Source of the DNA: Candidatus Saccharibacteria bacterium UBA1932
Lineage (GTDB): Bacteria; Patescibacteriota; Saccharimonadia; Saccharimonadales; Saccharimonadaceae
Assembly (NCBI GenBank): GCA_002337095.1
Contig: DDFI01000014.1
Span: forward strand, 30,537 to 94,536
Length of the DNA: 64,000 bases
Reading direction: 5' to 3'
The notes beneath the pieces were generated by a model. It was not told where the DNA came from, ran no database searches, and was given only the letters and a program-made list of their open reading frames with translations. A program made the translations under genes and the position numbers. Shown in pieces: positions 1 to 8,819 of the stretch (position 1 is the first letter of the stretch; each line of letters opens with the position of its first letter).

Positions 1-2
1 GC

Positions 3-3000
3 TGGGTAGATACACCAGAATGGACGATTCCTGATGGCATTTTGCAAGATGGCACGACGTATTATTGGCACACGTATACGCTGGGCCAGCGTCAAACGAA
101 TCCGACGTGGACACGTTCGTTCAAGGTTAACCTTCGTACCGGCAAAGACAGCACGCAGAGTTATGATACGGTTGGTCCAGTCGGCGTAGACCTCGCCACC
201 GGCAACGCATCGCTTGGTAGTGGCACGCATAGTATGAGTGCGCTCGGGGGAGATTTAGGCGTGAGCCTGAATTACGCCACGCCAAATCGCGCCAAAAAAG
301 GCCTGATCGGTGAATATTGGAATGTCCCAGCCGGATACAGCTTTGCCAGTGGCGCACCTACGGGCACGCCAAATGCAACAAGGCGTGATGACAAAATAGA
401 CTTCAACTGGGGCACTGGCATGCCTGCGCCTGGTGTCACCAGCGACACCTTCTATTCTCGCTGGACGGGACAATTCGTGGCCCCTGTCACGGGTAGCTAC
501 CAGTTTGGTGCCAATGCCGACGACAATATGCGTGTTTCTGTCAACAATACAGAAGTAGTCAATACTGGTTATACGAATGGCGTGGTTGCCTATGGCGGTG
601 CGGTTACCCTGCAGGCTGGCCAAGTCGTACCAATCCGCGTCGAACATCTCGATGCTCTCGGTGGCGCCTACGCCAAGCTATACGTCAAAGGCGCCGTCAC
701 CGAGCAAGTCGTGCCGCGTGACTGGCTTTACGCAAACATCACTAATGAACCGCAGCAGACCGGCCTGACTGGTCGCTACTACCTAGATAACGGCGATCAC
801 AATCTCGACAACGCCGCCAAAGATCCAATGCGCCTGATGTTTACGCGTCAGGATACCAATATGAATCTGCAGTTTAGCGCCGATGGTCCTGCGGCCGGCA
901 TGCAAGCGGACAACTTTATGGCGCGCTGGACGGGATACCTGACCGCGCCAACCAGCGGCAAATACACCATTGGTGCCATCAGTGATGACGGCGTGCGTAT
1001 CAAGACCGCAACGGGCCTGCTAGGCGCTATGGAAGAACTCACCAGCAATTCGTGGGGCGCCACTAATGGCACTTTTTGGGGTAAAGAAATCACCCTCGAA
1101 GCTAACAAGCCGACACTAATCGTCGTAGACTACATGGAGGCCACCGGTAACGCCAACATGAATCTCGTCCTAAAAGCCGCCGATGGTACCCCGCAAACAG
1201 TCCCTGCCACGTGGCTGGCGCCGCAAGCAAATGCATTGCCGGATGCATGGAAGCTCGGTGTCGCGGTGGGCGGCGCCGCCGCGTATGAGCATCTGCGCGT
1301 TTCTAACAGCAGCGTCATCCTCGAAGATTCAACTGGTAGCACGCACGAATACACCTACAAGGATGGCGGTTACAAGCCCCCACTCAACGAAGACGGCGTT
1401 CTGACCAAAAACAGTGACAACTCATATACTCTCATCGACAAGGATGGCCGCACCTATATCTTTGACGCCGAAGGCCAGCTAACGTCGCTCACGTCGCCAA
1501 CCGATGATCGTCAGCCTGCGGCGCTCAAATATACCTACAGCGGAGCGCCATCGCGCCTAACGCGTATAGAGGACGGCGTCACGAACACTCGCTATGCGAC
1601 GCTCAGCTACAAAAACATCAATGATACCGATGGTCTCTGCGCACCTGCCGCAGGGTTCGACGATGTACCGAACGGTATGTTGTGCGGGCTCAAATCGAGT
1701 GATGGACAAATCACGCGACTCTATTACCGTGCGGGCAATCTCGCACGCGTCGAGCTGCCAGGTCAACAATACACCGATTACTCCTATGATGCACTCGGTC
1801 GTATCCAATCGGTACGCGATCCGTTGGCGGCTGATGCTGTTCGCGCGGGCGTTCGCGCAAATGATGCTACCACAACCACCACGCTCAGCTACGATAGCCT
1901 TGGCCGCATTCAGTCGGTTACCGCACCTGCGCCAACGGTCGGCGCCAAACAGATGGTGCACACGATCGATTATGCTCCAGGGCAGACAACGATGCATATT
2001 GTGGGTGCGAGCGAACCATTCGGCTACAGCAAGCGCGTTGGGTACGATAGCCTGCTACGTACGACCGCAGAGACGGATATTACCGGCAAAACCGCCACCA
2101 CTGAATGGGACGCGGCCAAAGACCTCCAACTATCCAAAACCGATGCGACGGGGCTGAAATCTACCACGCTCTATGATCAGCTTGATCGTGCAGTCGATAG
2201 CTATGGGCCGGCACCGGCCTCGATGTTTAAGCCCGATCGCACACCCACCGACCCCAATACCGTTCCGCAGAGCCATAGTGGCTACGACGAAGGCATGAGC
2301 GGCCTCGACGTATCAGTATACGACAATGCCAAATTCCTGCGCGCGCCAAAGCTCATCACCAACGCTATGAATAATTTGCCGAATGGCTCGTATTCGCTCG
2401 CGCTCAATAACCCTACCGTCGCACCTACCGACGGCCTGTCGATGCGTGCTATCGGCAAGATTCGCCTCGACAAAGTGGGTGTCTATACGTTCAAGGTTTG
2501 GCATGGCGGCGATGGAGCTCGGGTGCTGCTCGACAATGTGCCGATAATCGACGAAGCCGGCAATGGCAGCGAACAATTCACCGGCACCGGCACTTATAAT
2601 AACCAGACTGCTGGCAAGCTGGTCTCGATCACCATCCAAACCGCCAAAAAAGGCGACAAGACCTCGACCGGTCGTTTAGTCGCCTCGCTCCATCAGCTCG
2701 AGCCAGGCGGCGCCTGGACTGAGGCGATTGGCGGCCAATTCACACCGGCCTACAATCTCGCTACCAGTACTACTGCGTACGACAGCACACTCGGTAACAT
2801 CACGAGTACCACGCAGTACTCTAATCCTGCCTATGGCCAGACGAGTGGTGCTACGCTGGATCCGGCTGGCCTCAACTACCAATCCAAGGCCGAGTACGAA
2901 GCGCCCGGTACTGGATTCTTGCGTCAGACAAGCAAGACGCTCCCAGGTGGCGCCAAGACCACCTACCAATATTATGGTGCAAATGACACGGCGGACAATC

Positions 3001-4600
3001 CATGCACTACTAGCTCGGTCGAAGCCTACCATCAGGCGGGCCGCGCTAGGGGCAAGACCGAACCAACTGGACGTACGAGCGAGACGATATACGATGAAGC
3101 TGGCCGTGTCGTCGCTGCGCGTTACAATGCCGATGGCTGGACCTGTACCAGCTACGATGCCCGCGGCCGTGCCGCGCAGGTCATTACACCTAGCCGTAAC
3201 GACAGCGGATACAATTATGCCGGTCTCACTGCTACGTCGAACTATGCTGTTGGCGGTAATCCGCTGGTTGTAAGCGTGACAGATGTGGCCGGGTCTATTA
3301 CCACAGAGTCAGACCTACTTGGCCGCACGGTTAAGTACACTGATACCCGCGGTTTTACCACCACAACTACGCGCGACGATTACGGCAAGGTGACTCAGCG
3401 TGTTAGCCCTGTGGGCGCCGAGTCATTTGAGTACGACCAATACGATCGCCTGGTCAAGCAAAAGCTCGACAGTGTCACCTTTGCGACCATTACCTACGAC
3501 GAATTCAGCCGCATCCAATCAGTACAATACCCCGCAGGACTCAGTCTACAACCGGCCATACGTGACTCACTCGGTCGTGTCAGCAAAGTCACCTACAGTG
3601 CTAGTGGTACGAGCATCACCGATGAAGTCACTCGCTCAACCTCTGGATTGGTAGTGAGCAGTAACCAAAACGGCGTCGCAAAGTCCTACACCTACGACAA
3701 GGCCGATCGCTTGACTGGCGCCACCATCGGCAGCAACACCTTCAAATACGAATTTGGTACCCAAGGCGACGGCTGTACCGCCGTCCCAGGCTACGATGCT
3801 GGCCGCGACAGCAACCACACCAAGATGACACTCAATGGCAAGGTCACCAACTACTGCTACAACGCCGCCGACCAACTCAAAAGTTCGAATGACCTGTGGT
3901 ACACCGACGTTCGATACGACAACCATGGCAATACCACTCGCATGGGCGACGGTGCGCACCTCACGCAGTTCCAGTATGATGCCCTCGACCGCAATACCGG
4001 CATCATACAGACCGATGCCGCCGGCAATGGTACAGCTAGCTACTACCTGCGCGATGCTAGTGGCCGCATTGCGCAGCGTACCGAAAACACCATTACCAAA
4101 TGGAGCTGGCTAAGCGGCGCGCCAAAGGTAGTCTACGGCTACACATCAGCTGGTGATGGTGCCGACTTCGTTGCAGACGGTACCGGCAAAATCCTCCAAA
4201 AATACCTAAACCTACCTGGTGGCGTACGTCTCACCCTCGACACCCAATCCACCTCTGCCGGCGCACAGACTTATAGCCTGTCTAACATCCACGGCGACAT
4301 AATGGCTACGGTCAATGCCGATGGCACACCTACGATCATTGCCCCAAGTGGCCCCTTCGGCGAACAACTCCCAGATAGTAACGACCCAAAAAACGCTGCC
4401 GCAGGTAGTACCTACAACTACGTAGGTATCCATCAGAAACAAACAGAAACGAAGTTTACCATTCGCCCCATCCAAATGGGCGCACGAGTGTACATCCCCG
4501 GCCTCGGCAGATTCTTGCAGGTTGATCCGGTGGAGGGTGGAACATTAAATAACTACGTATACGCGATGGATCCGGTGAACCAGTTTGATTTGAATGGGAA
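3..4600. repeat. Rhs paralogous segment, inverted partner at 58,562-63,178
   Basis: From residues W-x-DTP-x-WTIPDGILQDG to DLNG, the plus-strand rhs and the minus-strand rhs align along about 4.6 kb in opposite orientation. The proteins are very similar, but many third codon positions differ, so the copies are old or under diversifying exchange and are not a recent duplication. Confidence 0.85.
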
Positions 4601-5108
4601 ATTTGCACTGGCACTCGCAGCTCCTTTTGCAGGTATAGCCATCGGCCCCATAGCGGTGGCGATAGGAATAATCGCTCTAGGATACGTCGGATATGCTGGC
4701 GCGGTGGCTGCGCGAGAATATATACAGTCGAGGCCTCAGACAAAATCAGAGGAGCGAGTCGATGCCCAACCTGTTCCAAAGACGAAGTGTAGATGTAGTA
4801 CTTACATGCCAGCAATCGGAAAAACTATCGTCCAGCCTGCAACACAGCGAATTGCATTTGCTAATGCGACTACTAGCGCAGGTATAGCCATGATACAATC
4901 TAGTCTTAAGATGGGCATAAAACCCGGCATAGAAATGGACATAGAATTGAATGATCAGAATTATATCGGGTGGAAGAAATATAAATTGAAAACAGATAAC
5001 GAACATGAATTCCATTATAGTGTACATGAGAACGAAATGGGAATTTGTGAATACGCCGACATAAAAGATACTTATGCAGAAAAGGCAAGCTGGAAAAGAG
5101 GAGGTTGA
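3..5108 (+). CDS. Rhs/YD-repeat polymorphic toxin with PA14 modules (5' end outside window)
   Basis: The reading frame is open from the first bases, so the true start lies upstream; about 1700 residues are visible. In order: a short linker, two PA14-type beta modules (about residues 98-240 and 253-405), YD repeats of the form Y-D-x-x-G-R, a third PA14-like insert (about 766-895), more YD repeats, and the conserved Rhs core tip with GLGRFLQVDP ending at DLNG (about residue 1532, nt 4600). The last ~170 residues are a variable C-terminal region: a glycine/alanine-rich hydrophobic stretch, then a soluble domain ending in a W-x-K / H-Y-S-V pattern that I do not recognise. Rhs shells enclose a C-terminal toxin; PA14 modules often bind carbohydrate. 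A putative immunity gene follows 4 bases downstream. The family call is firm; the toxin activity is unknown. Confidence 0.93.
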   Translation, partial: WVDTPEWTIPDGILQDGTTYYWHTYTLGQRQTNPTWTRSFKVNLRTGKDSTQSYDTVGPVGVDLATGNASLGSGTHSMSALGGDLGVSLNYATPNRAKKGLIGEYWNVPAGYSFASGAPTGTPNATRRDDKIDFNWGTGMPAPGVTSDTFYSRWTGQFVAPVTGSYQFGANADDNMRVSVNNTEVVNTGYTNGVVAYGGAVTLQAGQVVPIRVEHLDALGGAYAKLYVKGAVTEQVVPRDWLYANITNEPQQTGLTGRYYLDNGDHNLDNAAKDPMRLMFTRQDTNMNLQFSADGPAAGMQADNFMARWTGYLTAPTSGKYTIGAISDDGVRIKTATGLLGAMEELTSNSWGATNGTFWGKEITLEANKPTLIVVDYMEATGNANMNLVLKAADGTPQTVPATWLAPQANALPDAWKLGVAVGGAAAYEHLRVSNSSVILEDSTGSTHEYTYKDGGYKPPLNEDGVLTKNSDNSYTLIDKDGRTYIFDAEGQLTSLTSPTDDRQPAALKYTYSGAPSRLTRIEDGVTNTRYATLSYKNINDTDGLCAPAAGFDDVPNGMLCGLKSSDGQITRLYYRAGNLARVELPGQQYTDYSYDALGRIQSVRDPLAADAVRAGVRANDATTTTTLSYDSLGRIQSVTAPAPTVGAKQMVHTIDYAPGQTTMHIVGASEPFGYSKRVGYDSLLRTTAETDITGKTATTEWDAAKDLQLSKTDATGLKSTTLYDQLDRAVDSYGPAPASMFKPDRTPTDPNTVPQSHSGYDEGMSGLDVSVYDNAKFLRAPKLITNAMNNLPNGSYSLALNNPTVAPTDGLSMRAIGKIRLDKVGVYTFKVWHGGDGARVLLDNVPIIDEAGNGSEQFTGTGTYNNQTAGKLVSITIQTAKKGDKTSTGRLVASLHQLEPGGAWTEAIGGQFTPAYNLATSTTAYDSTLGNITSTTQYSNPAYGQTSGATLDPAGLNYQSKAEYEAPGTGFLRQTSKTLPGGAKTTYQYYGANDTADNPCTTSSVEAYHQAGRARGKTEPTGRTSETIYDEAGRVVAARYNADGWTCTSYDARGRAAQVITPSRNDSGYNYAGLTATSNYAVGGNPLVVSVTDVAGSITTESDLLGRTVKYTDTRGFTTTTTRDDYGKVTQRVSPVGAESFEYDQYDRLVKQKLDSVTFATITYDEFSRIQSVQYPAGLSLQPAIRDSLGRVSKVTYSASGTSITDEVTRSTSGLVVSSNQNGVAKSYTYDKADRLTGATIGSNTFKYEFGTQGDGCTAVPGYDAGRDSNHTKMTLNGKVTNYCYNAADQLKSSNDLWYTDVRYDNHGNTTRMGDGAHLTQFQYDALDRNTGIIQTDAAGNGTASYYLRDASGRIAQRTENTITKWSWLSGAPKVVYGYTSAGDGADFVADGTGKILQKYLNLPGGVRLTLDTQSTSAGAQTYSLSNIHGDIMATVNADGTPTIIAPSGPFGEQLPDSNDPKNAAAGSTYNYVGIHQKQTETKFTIRPIQMGARVYIPGLGRFLQVDPVEGGTLNNYVYAMDPVNQFDLNGKFALALAAPFAGIAIGPIAVAIGIIALGYVGYAGAVAAREYIQSRPQTKSEERVDAQPVPKTKCRCSTYMPAIGKTIVQPATQRIAFANATTSAGIAMIQSSLKMGIKPGIEMDIELNDQNYIGWKKYKLKTDNEHEFHYSVHENEMGICEYADIKDTYAEKASWKRGG

Positions 5109-5112
5109 TAGA

Positions 5113-5634
5113 ATGTTGCTAGTACAATACAACAATGAAAGATCTGATGCGAGGTATGAGAGCTGGGGAGATGCGATACTTCCTGTCGTAGCTATTATTC
5201 AAAGTAATTATATCGTCGATGATCGATATGCAAACTACTACCCGCACCAATACTCTAAAGCTCAATTAAACGAGGTGCATGGAGACATACCAAGAACCTG
5301 GGTAGGCGGAGAAAAAAACGTCATCTCCTTTCCAGAATGGGCAAACGATCCACTATTCTACAATTACTTTATTGAAGATGGATTAAATCGCTACGATTAT
5401 GCGAATCAGGTACTATCAAAATACATTAACGAACAAACAGGTTTGTTTGCAGTCGAGATCTTCGGCTCCATCGAGCGCGCGCAACTAGAGGTAGAAAAAT
5501 ATTATAAGTTAATGCACCAAGATTACAACAAAAAGCGCGGTTTGGAAGACGTGTCTTTTGAGGCTGAAGCACTCACCTTCGATTCGATTTATCGTACCTG
5601 GCAGAAATTTCCTATATTAATCGATCAGACGTAA
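5113..5634 (+). CDS. Putative immunity protein for the upstream Rhs toxin
   Basis: This 173-aa soluble protein matches no family I recognise. I start it at ATG 5113 because the bases just before it (GAGG, nt 5101-5104) form a Shine-Dalgarno sequence; an in-frame start at 5074 would overlap the end of the rhs gene. It is rich in Tyr, Asp and Glu and has no signal peptide or membrane span. Its position directly behind a variable Rhs C-terminus and in front of a displaced Rhs tip is the standard place for a cognate immunity gene. The role is inferred from position only. Confidence 0.6.
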   Translation: MLLVQYNNERSDARYESWGDAILPVVAIIQSNYIVDDRYANYYPHQYSKAQLNEVHGDIPRTWVGGEKNVISFPEWANDPLFYNYFIEDGLNRYDYANQVLSKYINEQTGLFAVEIFGSIERAQLEVEKYYKLMHQDYNKKRGLEDVSFEAEALTFDSIYRTWQKFPILIDQT

Positions 5635-5704
5635 AGGTTCGCCAATCCTTAAAAAGTCGAAATAGCATATAACACAAGCTTGCACTTTAAGATAGAATGC
5701 TCAT

Positions 5705-6457
5705 CCCTTCGGCGAACAACTCCCAGACACCACCGACCCCAAAAACACCGCCCCTGGCAGCACCTACAACTACGTAGGTATCCATCAAAAACAAACCGAG
5801 ACTAAATTCACCATCCGCCCTATCCAAATGGGTGCACGCGTCTACCTCCCAGGCCTCGGCAGGTTCTTGCAGGTTGATCTGGTAGAGGGTGGCACCCTTA
5901 ATAACTATGTGTATGCGATGGATCCGGTGAATCAGAAGGATTTGAATGGGGAGTGGCTACAGCTCATTGCGATAGGAGTGCTTATAGCGGGTAGCGTTGC
6001 TCGCGCGTCAAAAGAGCTCCAAAACAATCCTGGCGATGGCATGAACTGGTTTAATATGGGCATGGCTACGGCAGGCGTATCTAGCTTCTCATCGGGTCTT
6101 CGTGCCCTTCAGTCCTCAGGCGCAAGAGCCGCCCCTCAAAGTATCTTAGGTACTCCATCCAGATCGACGGCAACTATTTCAAGAGAAGCGAAAGAAACAA
6201 TCGACTATCTTAAACAAGTTAAGTTTTCATCCCCGGCACCGAACACAGCAGGCGGCTCAGTCTGGCGAAATGATGGGGGTAACTTCGGCCAAGTATTACC
6301 GAGATTTAGTAATGGAAGTGAAATCAAGTATTATGAGTGGGATGTGAGACCAAAGGTTCCTGGACAAAGTAGGGGCCTGGAAAGATTGGTTACAGGCACA
6401 GATGGATCTATATGGTACACTGATGATCACTACCTAACCTTCAAAAGAATTGAGTAA
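5705..6457 (+). CDS. Orphan Rhs tip with barnase-like RNase (N1/T1 family) toxin
   Basis: From nt 5705 the sequence repeats the end of the upstream rhs gene (residues PFGEQLPD through DLNG) and then diverges, giving a displaced Rhs C-terminal cassette. An in-frame ATG exists at 5828 (209 aa from there), but no start is visible at the beginning of the repeat, so expression may need recombination into the full-length gene. The last ~65 residues match the microbial N1/T1 ribonuclease fold: YYEWDV, SRGLERLV and DDHYLTF. Counting from 5828, the barnase catalytic set is intact as Glu170, Arg182, Arg186 and His201. Expected activity is cleavage of RNA in a target cell. A SUKH-type immunity gene follows. 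Confidence 0.85.
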   Translation, partial: PFGEQLPDTTDPKNTAPGSTYNYVGIHQKQTETKFTIRPIQMGARVYLPGLGRFLQVDLVEGGTLNNYVYAMDPVNQKDLNGEWLQLIAIGVLIAGSVARASKELQNNPGDGMNWFNMGMATAGVSSFSSGLRALQSSGARAAPQSILGTPSRSTATISREAKETIDYLKQVKFSSPAPNTAGGSVWRNDGGNFGQVLPRFSNGSEIKYYEWDVRPKVPGQSRGLERLVTGTDGSIWYTDDHYLTFKRIE

Positions 6458-6502
6458 CTCGAGTAATATGTTATAATTTAATTTAAACGGTAACAACCAT
6501 CA

Positions 6503-7051
6503 ATGGATAATGACTACAAAAACATTTTGACGAAAGCGGGTATTCTGTATGGAGACGGTCTGGATGAGCGTGCCATCGGTGCGATAGAGGCTGCCTTTAG
6601 GGTGCGTCTGCCAGTTGAACTGCGCATATTCTTGACAGAATGTACGCCAATAGGTCCGGGGTTTCCTGATTGGACAGCTCCGTCTGAAATGGCCCGCGGT
6701 ACACTGGAATATATTTGCGAAGCATTTGAGTTTGATATCGAGCATAATGGTTACTGGCATCCACTTCTGGGAGAGAGGCCATCTAGTACTCTTCGGGCTA
6801 TTGTTCAGGCTCGGTCAGTTGTCAATAGCCACCCCCTTCCTGTACCAATATACGGACACCGTTTTGTAATGACGAATGAGGTGAGCGGAGCTGCCCCTGT
6901 CATATCTATAGTGCAGCCGGGCGACACAGTAGTGTATAGCGAAAATATCAAAGATTATCTAAAGCAAGAGTTTTTGAATAAGCTACCCGACCGTTCCCCA
7001 ATCACTACAAATGCTCCTTTTTGGTACGAGGTACTTGGCATCACGATGTAG
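6503..7051 (+). CDS. SUKH (SMI1/KNR4) family immunity protein
   Basis: This 182-aa protein has the SUKH pattern: an N-terminal helix followed by IEAAFRVRLPVELRIFL, an acidic/aromatic segment and a long beta-rich domain. SUKH proteins are common immunity partners of nuclease toxins in polymorphic toxin loci. It sits 45 bases after the RNase-type orphan tip, which fits protection against that toxin, although the classical inhibitor of barnase is barstar and not a SUKH protein. A TATAAT at 6472-6477 lies upstream, so the gene may be expressed independently of the silent tip; this is what keeping immunity to an archived toxin would require. Confidence 0.75.
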   Translation: MDNDYKNILTKAGILYGDGLDERAIGAIEAAFRVRLPVELRIFLTECTPIGPGFPDWTAPSEMARGTLEYICEAFEFDIEHNGYWHPLLGERPSSTLRAIVQARSVVNSHPLPVPIYGHRFVMTNEVSGAAPVISIVQPGDTVVYSENIKDYLKQEFLNKLPDRSPITTNAPFWYEVLGITM

Positions 7052-7097
7052 CCGAGGAAGGTGGAAGTTGAAAGGCCGGTATTGAGCTAAGACTATA

Positions 7098-7310
7098 TCC
7101 CGCCCTATCCAAATGGGCGTACGCGTCTACCTCCCCGGTCTTGGCCGCTTCCTACAGGTTGATCCGATTGAGGGTGGTAATGATAATAATTACGCTTATG
7201 TGGGTGATCCGGTGAATGGGTTTTCGATGTCGATGCGACAATATACACTATCTTGCACTCGCAGTCCCCATGACTTCTCTCATCTAAACATTGACGAACT
7301 GCACCTATAG
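7098..7310 (+). pseudogene. Third Rhs tip fragment, decayed
   Basis: From about nt 7098 the DNA again encodes the Rhs core tip (RPIQMGVRVYLPGLGRFLQ through DPVNG), ending near 7220. It is then joined to unrelated sequence that reaches a stop at 7308-7310 without any recognisable toxin domain. No immunity gene follows; the next gene is an unrelated membrane protein whose promoter lies inside the tail of this fragment. I read it as the relic of an older displaced toxin cassette. Confidence 0.75.
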
Positions 7311-7322
7311 GTATAATATAAT
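7291..7322 (+). promoter_or_regulatory. Promoter of the 7327 gene
   Basis: TTGACG at 7291-7296 with overlapping TATAAT boxes at 7312-7317 and 7317-7322. The start codon at 7327 is 4-9 bases beyond the -10 box, so the transcript would have almost no leader. Confidence 0.55.
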
Positions 7323-7326
7323 CGAT

Positions 7327-7947
7327 ATGAAATTCCGCTTAAAATTGCCCAGAACCCGCAAATCTCTCTTCCTGATAACTATCACTGCTGTCATGATACT
7401 CTGCGTAAGTGGAGGTATAGCGTATGCATTGTATGGTCGCGCACAAGCCAAGCCCGCACAAACCGCCGCAAGACCAGCCGTAGAGACTCACAAACCACAG
7501 CCAGCGTCGCACGCCGAGCCAGCACCACAACCCACACCGCCAGAAGCAAAATCCAACGCAGCATCGCAGCAAAAAACACCCACAACCACTGAAGATCGCA
7601 CTCGGGTTATTCGATTTTCTGACAATAATGTTGATATGAGCGAACGCCAAGTCAGGCTGCGCGCCTGCAACCAAAAATTAAATGATATGTACGCAGAGCA
7701 TAATCGAATCACCGCATCACTAACTCAAAAGAAAGCAGCCGCCCTCGCCGAGTTAGAGTCGATGTACTCCTCTGGTGCATTCGCAAAAGATCCCGACGGC
7801 AACCAGCTCACCACAGACCAGCAATACCAAGCGTATCAGCTCGCTCGCTCGTATGCCAGCCAGATATATGACGATAAGCTTATGGCAGTCGCTCGCGAAA
7901 ACGAGGCGGCTGATACTGCACAGTACGCTGAATGCCAGAAAATCTAG
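7327..7947 (+). CDS. Single-pass membrane-anchored protein, Pro/Ala-rich linker
   Basis: The protein has 206 aa from ATG 7327. A basic N-terminus is followed by one membrane span (about residues 13-35), then a Pro/Ala/Lys-rich linker (about 38-85), then a charged, mostly helical domain with two cysteines (RACNQK and AECQKI) that could be bridged outside the cell. I recognise no family. It is probably an N-terminally anchored extracytoplasmic protein. It has its own leaderless-type promoter. Confidence 0.7.
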   Translation: MKFRLKLPRTRKSLFLITITAVMILCVSGGIAYALYGRAQAKPAQTAARPAVETHKPQPASHAEPAPQPTPPEAKSNAASQQKTPTTTEDRTRVIRFSDNNVDMSERQVRLRACNQKLNDMYAEHNRITASLTQKKAAALAELESMYSSGAFAKDPDGNQLTTDQQYQAYQLARSYASQIYDDKLMAVARENEAADTAQYAECQKI

Positions 7948-8118
7948 GTTTAAATATCGATAGGCGCCCTACGATAGCCACTTTCACTACTTATAGTGTC
8001 GGACAAAAATAATACGTGTCGGCGCGATTGTGATAGGCTGCTGCCGGAGCGCTGCTACATTACCAGCTTGGCGCCACAGCCAACTCGGAGTATACTACTA
8101 CTAATAACCGGAGGAATC

Positions 8119-8760
8119 ATGGCCACACCAACTATTCGATCAAAATTGCTACGCTACGTAACGGCACTCTCGCTGGGGCTCGTCACCGCACTACTAGCCG
8201 GCCTAGCGCTGCGCTGGCAATACGCGCCACTACTGGGCTGGGACGTGTTTGCACTTACCATCGTCGGGACGCTGCTATGGGACCTGCATGGCCACTCCGA
8301 CCGCGACATGGCGGCATTGGCCAAACGCGACGACATGAGCCACTCGGCTGTCGACGTCATCGTTTCGCTCGCTAGCGTCATGAGCATCATCAGCGTATTT
8401 GTGCTACTATCTGGCAAATCAGACGACGCCACGCCACTCCTCTGGCACGTCTGCCTAGGCCTTGCGACCATTGTCAGCTCGTGGCTGCTGCTGCACACGC
8501 TCTATACGCTGCGCTATGTCATATTGTATTACCGAGGGCCGCGCGCTGGCGGCATCGAATTTAGCGGCACGAGCCATCCACAATTTAGCGATTTTGCCTA
8601 CTATGCCTACACCATCGGTATGACCTACCAAGTGTCTGACACCACTGTTACCGACAGCGAAATCCGCGCCGTCACGCTACGACACGCCATATTGTCGTAT
8701 ATTTTTGGTACCGCCATCATTGCAGCTTCGATCAACATGATCGTCTCGCTTGGCAGCTAA
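8119..8760 (+). CDS. DUF1345 family membrane protein
   Basis: I start this 213-aa protein at ATG 8119 because GGAGGA lies seven bases upstream; the longer frame from 7996 has no ribosome-binding site. Several hydrophobic segments are visible (about residues 13-30, 38-52, 78-95, 108-130, 188-210). The C-terminal half has the DUF1345 signature, including YTIGMTYQVSDT shortly before the last span. The function of the family is not established. The gene stands alone, with no operon partner within 50 bases. Confidence 0.8.
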   Translation: MATPTIRSKLLRYVTALSLGLVTALLAGLALRWQYAPLLGWDVFALTIVGTLLWDLHGHSDRDMAALAKRDDMSHSAVDVIVSLASVMSIISVFVLLSGKSDDATPLLWHVCLGLATIVSSWLLLHTLYTLRYVILYYRGPRAGGIEFSGTSHPQFSDFAYYAYTIGMTYQVSDTTVTDSEIRAVTLRHAILSYIFGTAIIAASINMIVSLGS

Positions 8761-8782
8761 ATTACCACGGCACACCACAAAC

Positions 8783-8811
8783 TTGCAATTATACACATTT
8801 TGCGGTATAAT
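8783..8811 (+). promoter_or_regulatory. Promoter of the 8820 gene (leaderless type)
   Basis: TTGCAA 8783-8788, 17-base spacer, TATAAT 8806-8811. The start codon begins at 8820, eight bases beyond the -10 box, with no Shine-Dalgarno sequence between. Confidence 0.7.
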
Positions 8812-8819
8812 ATATAGAT

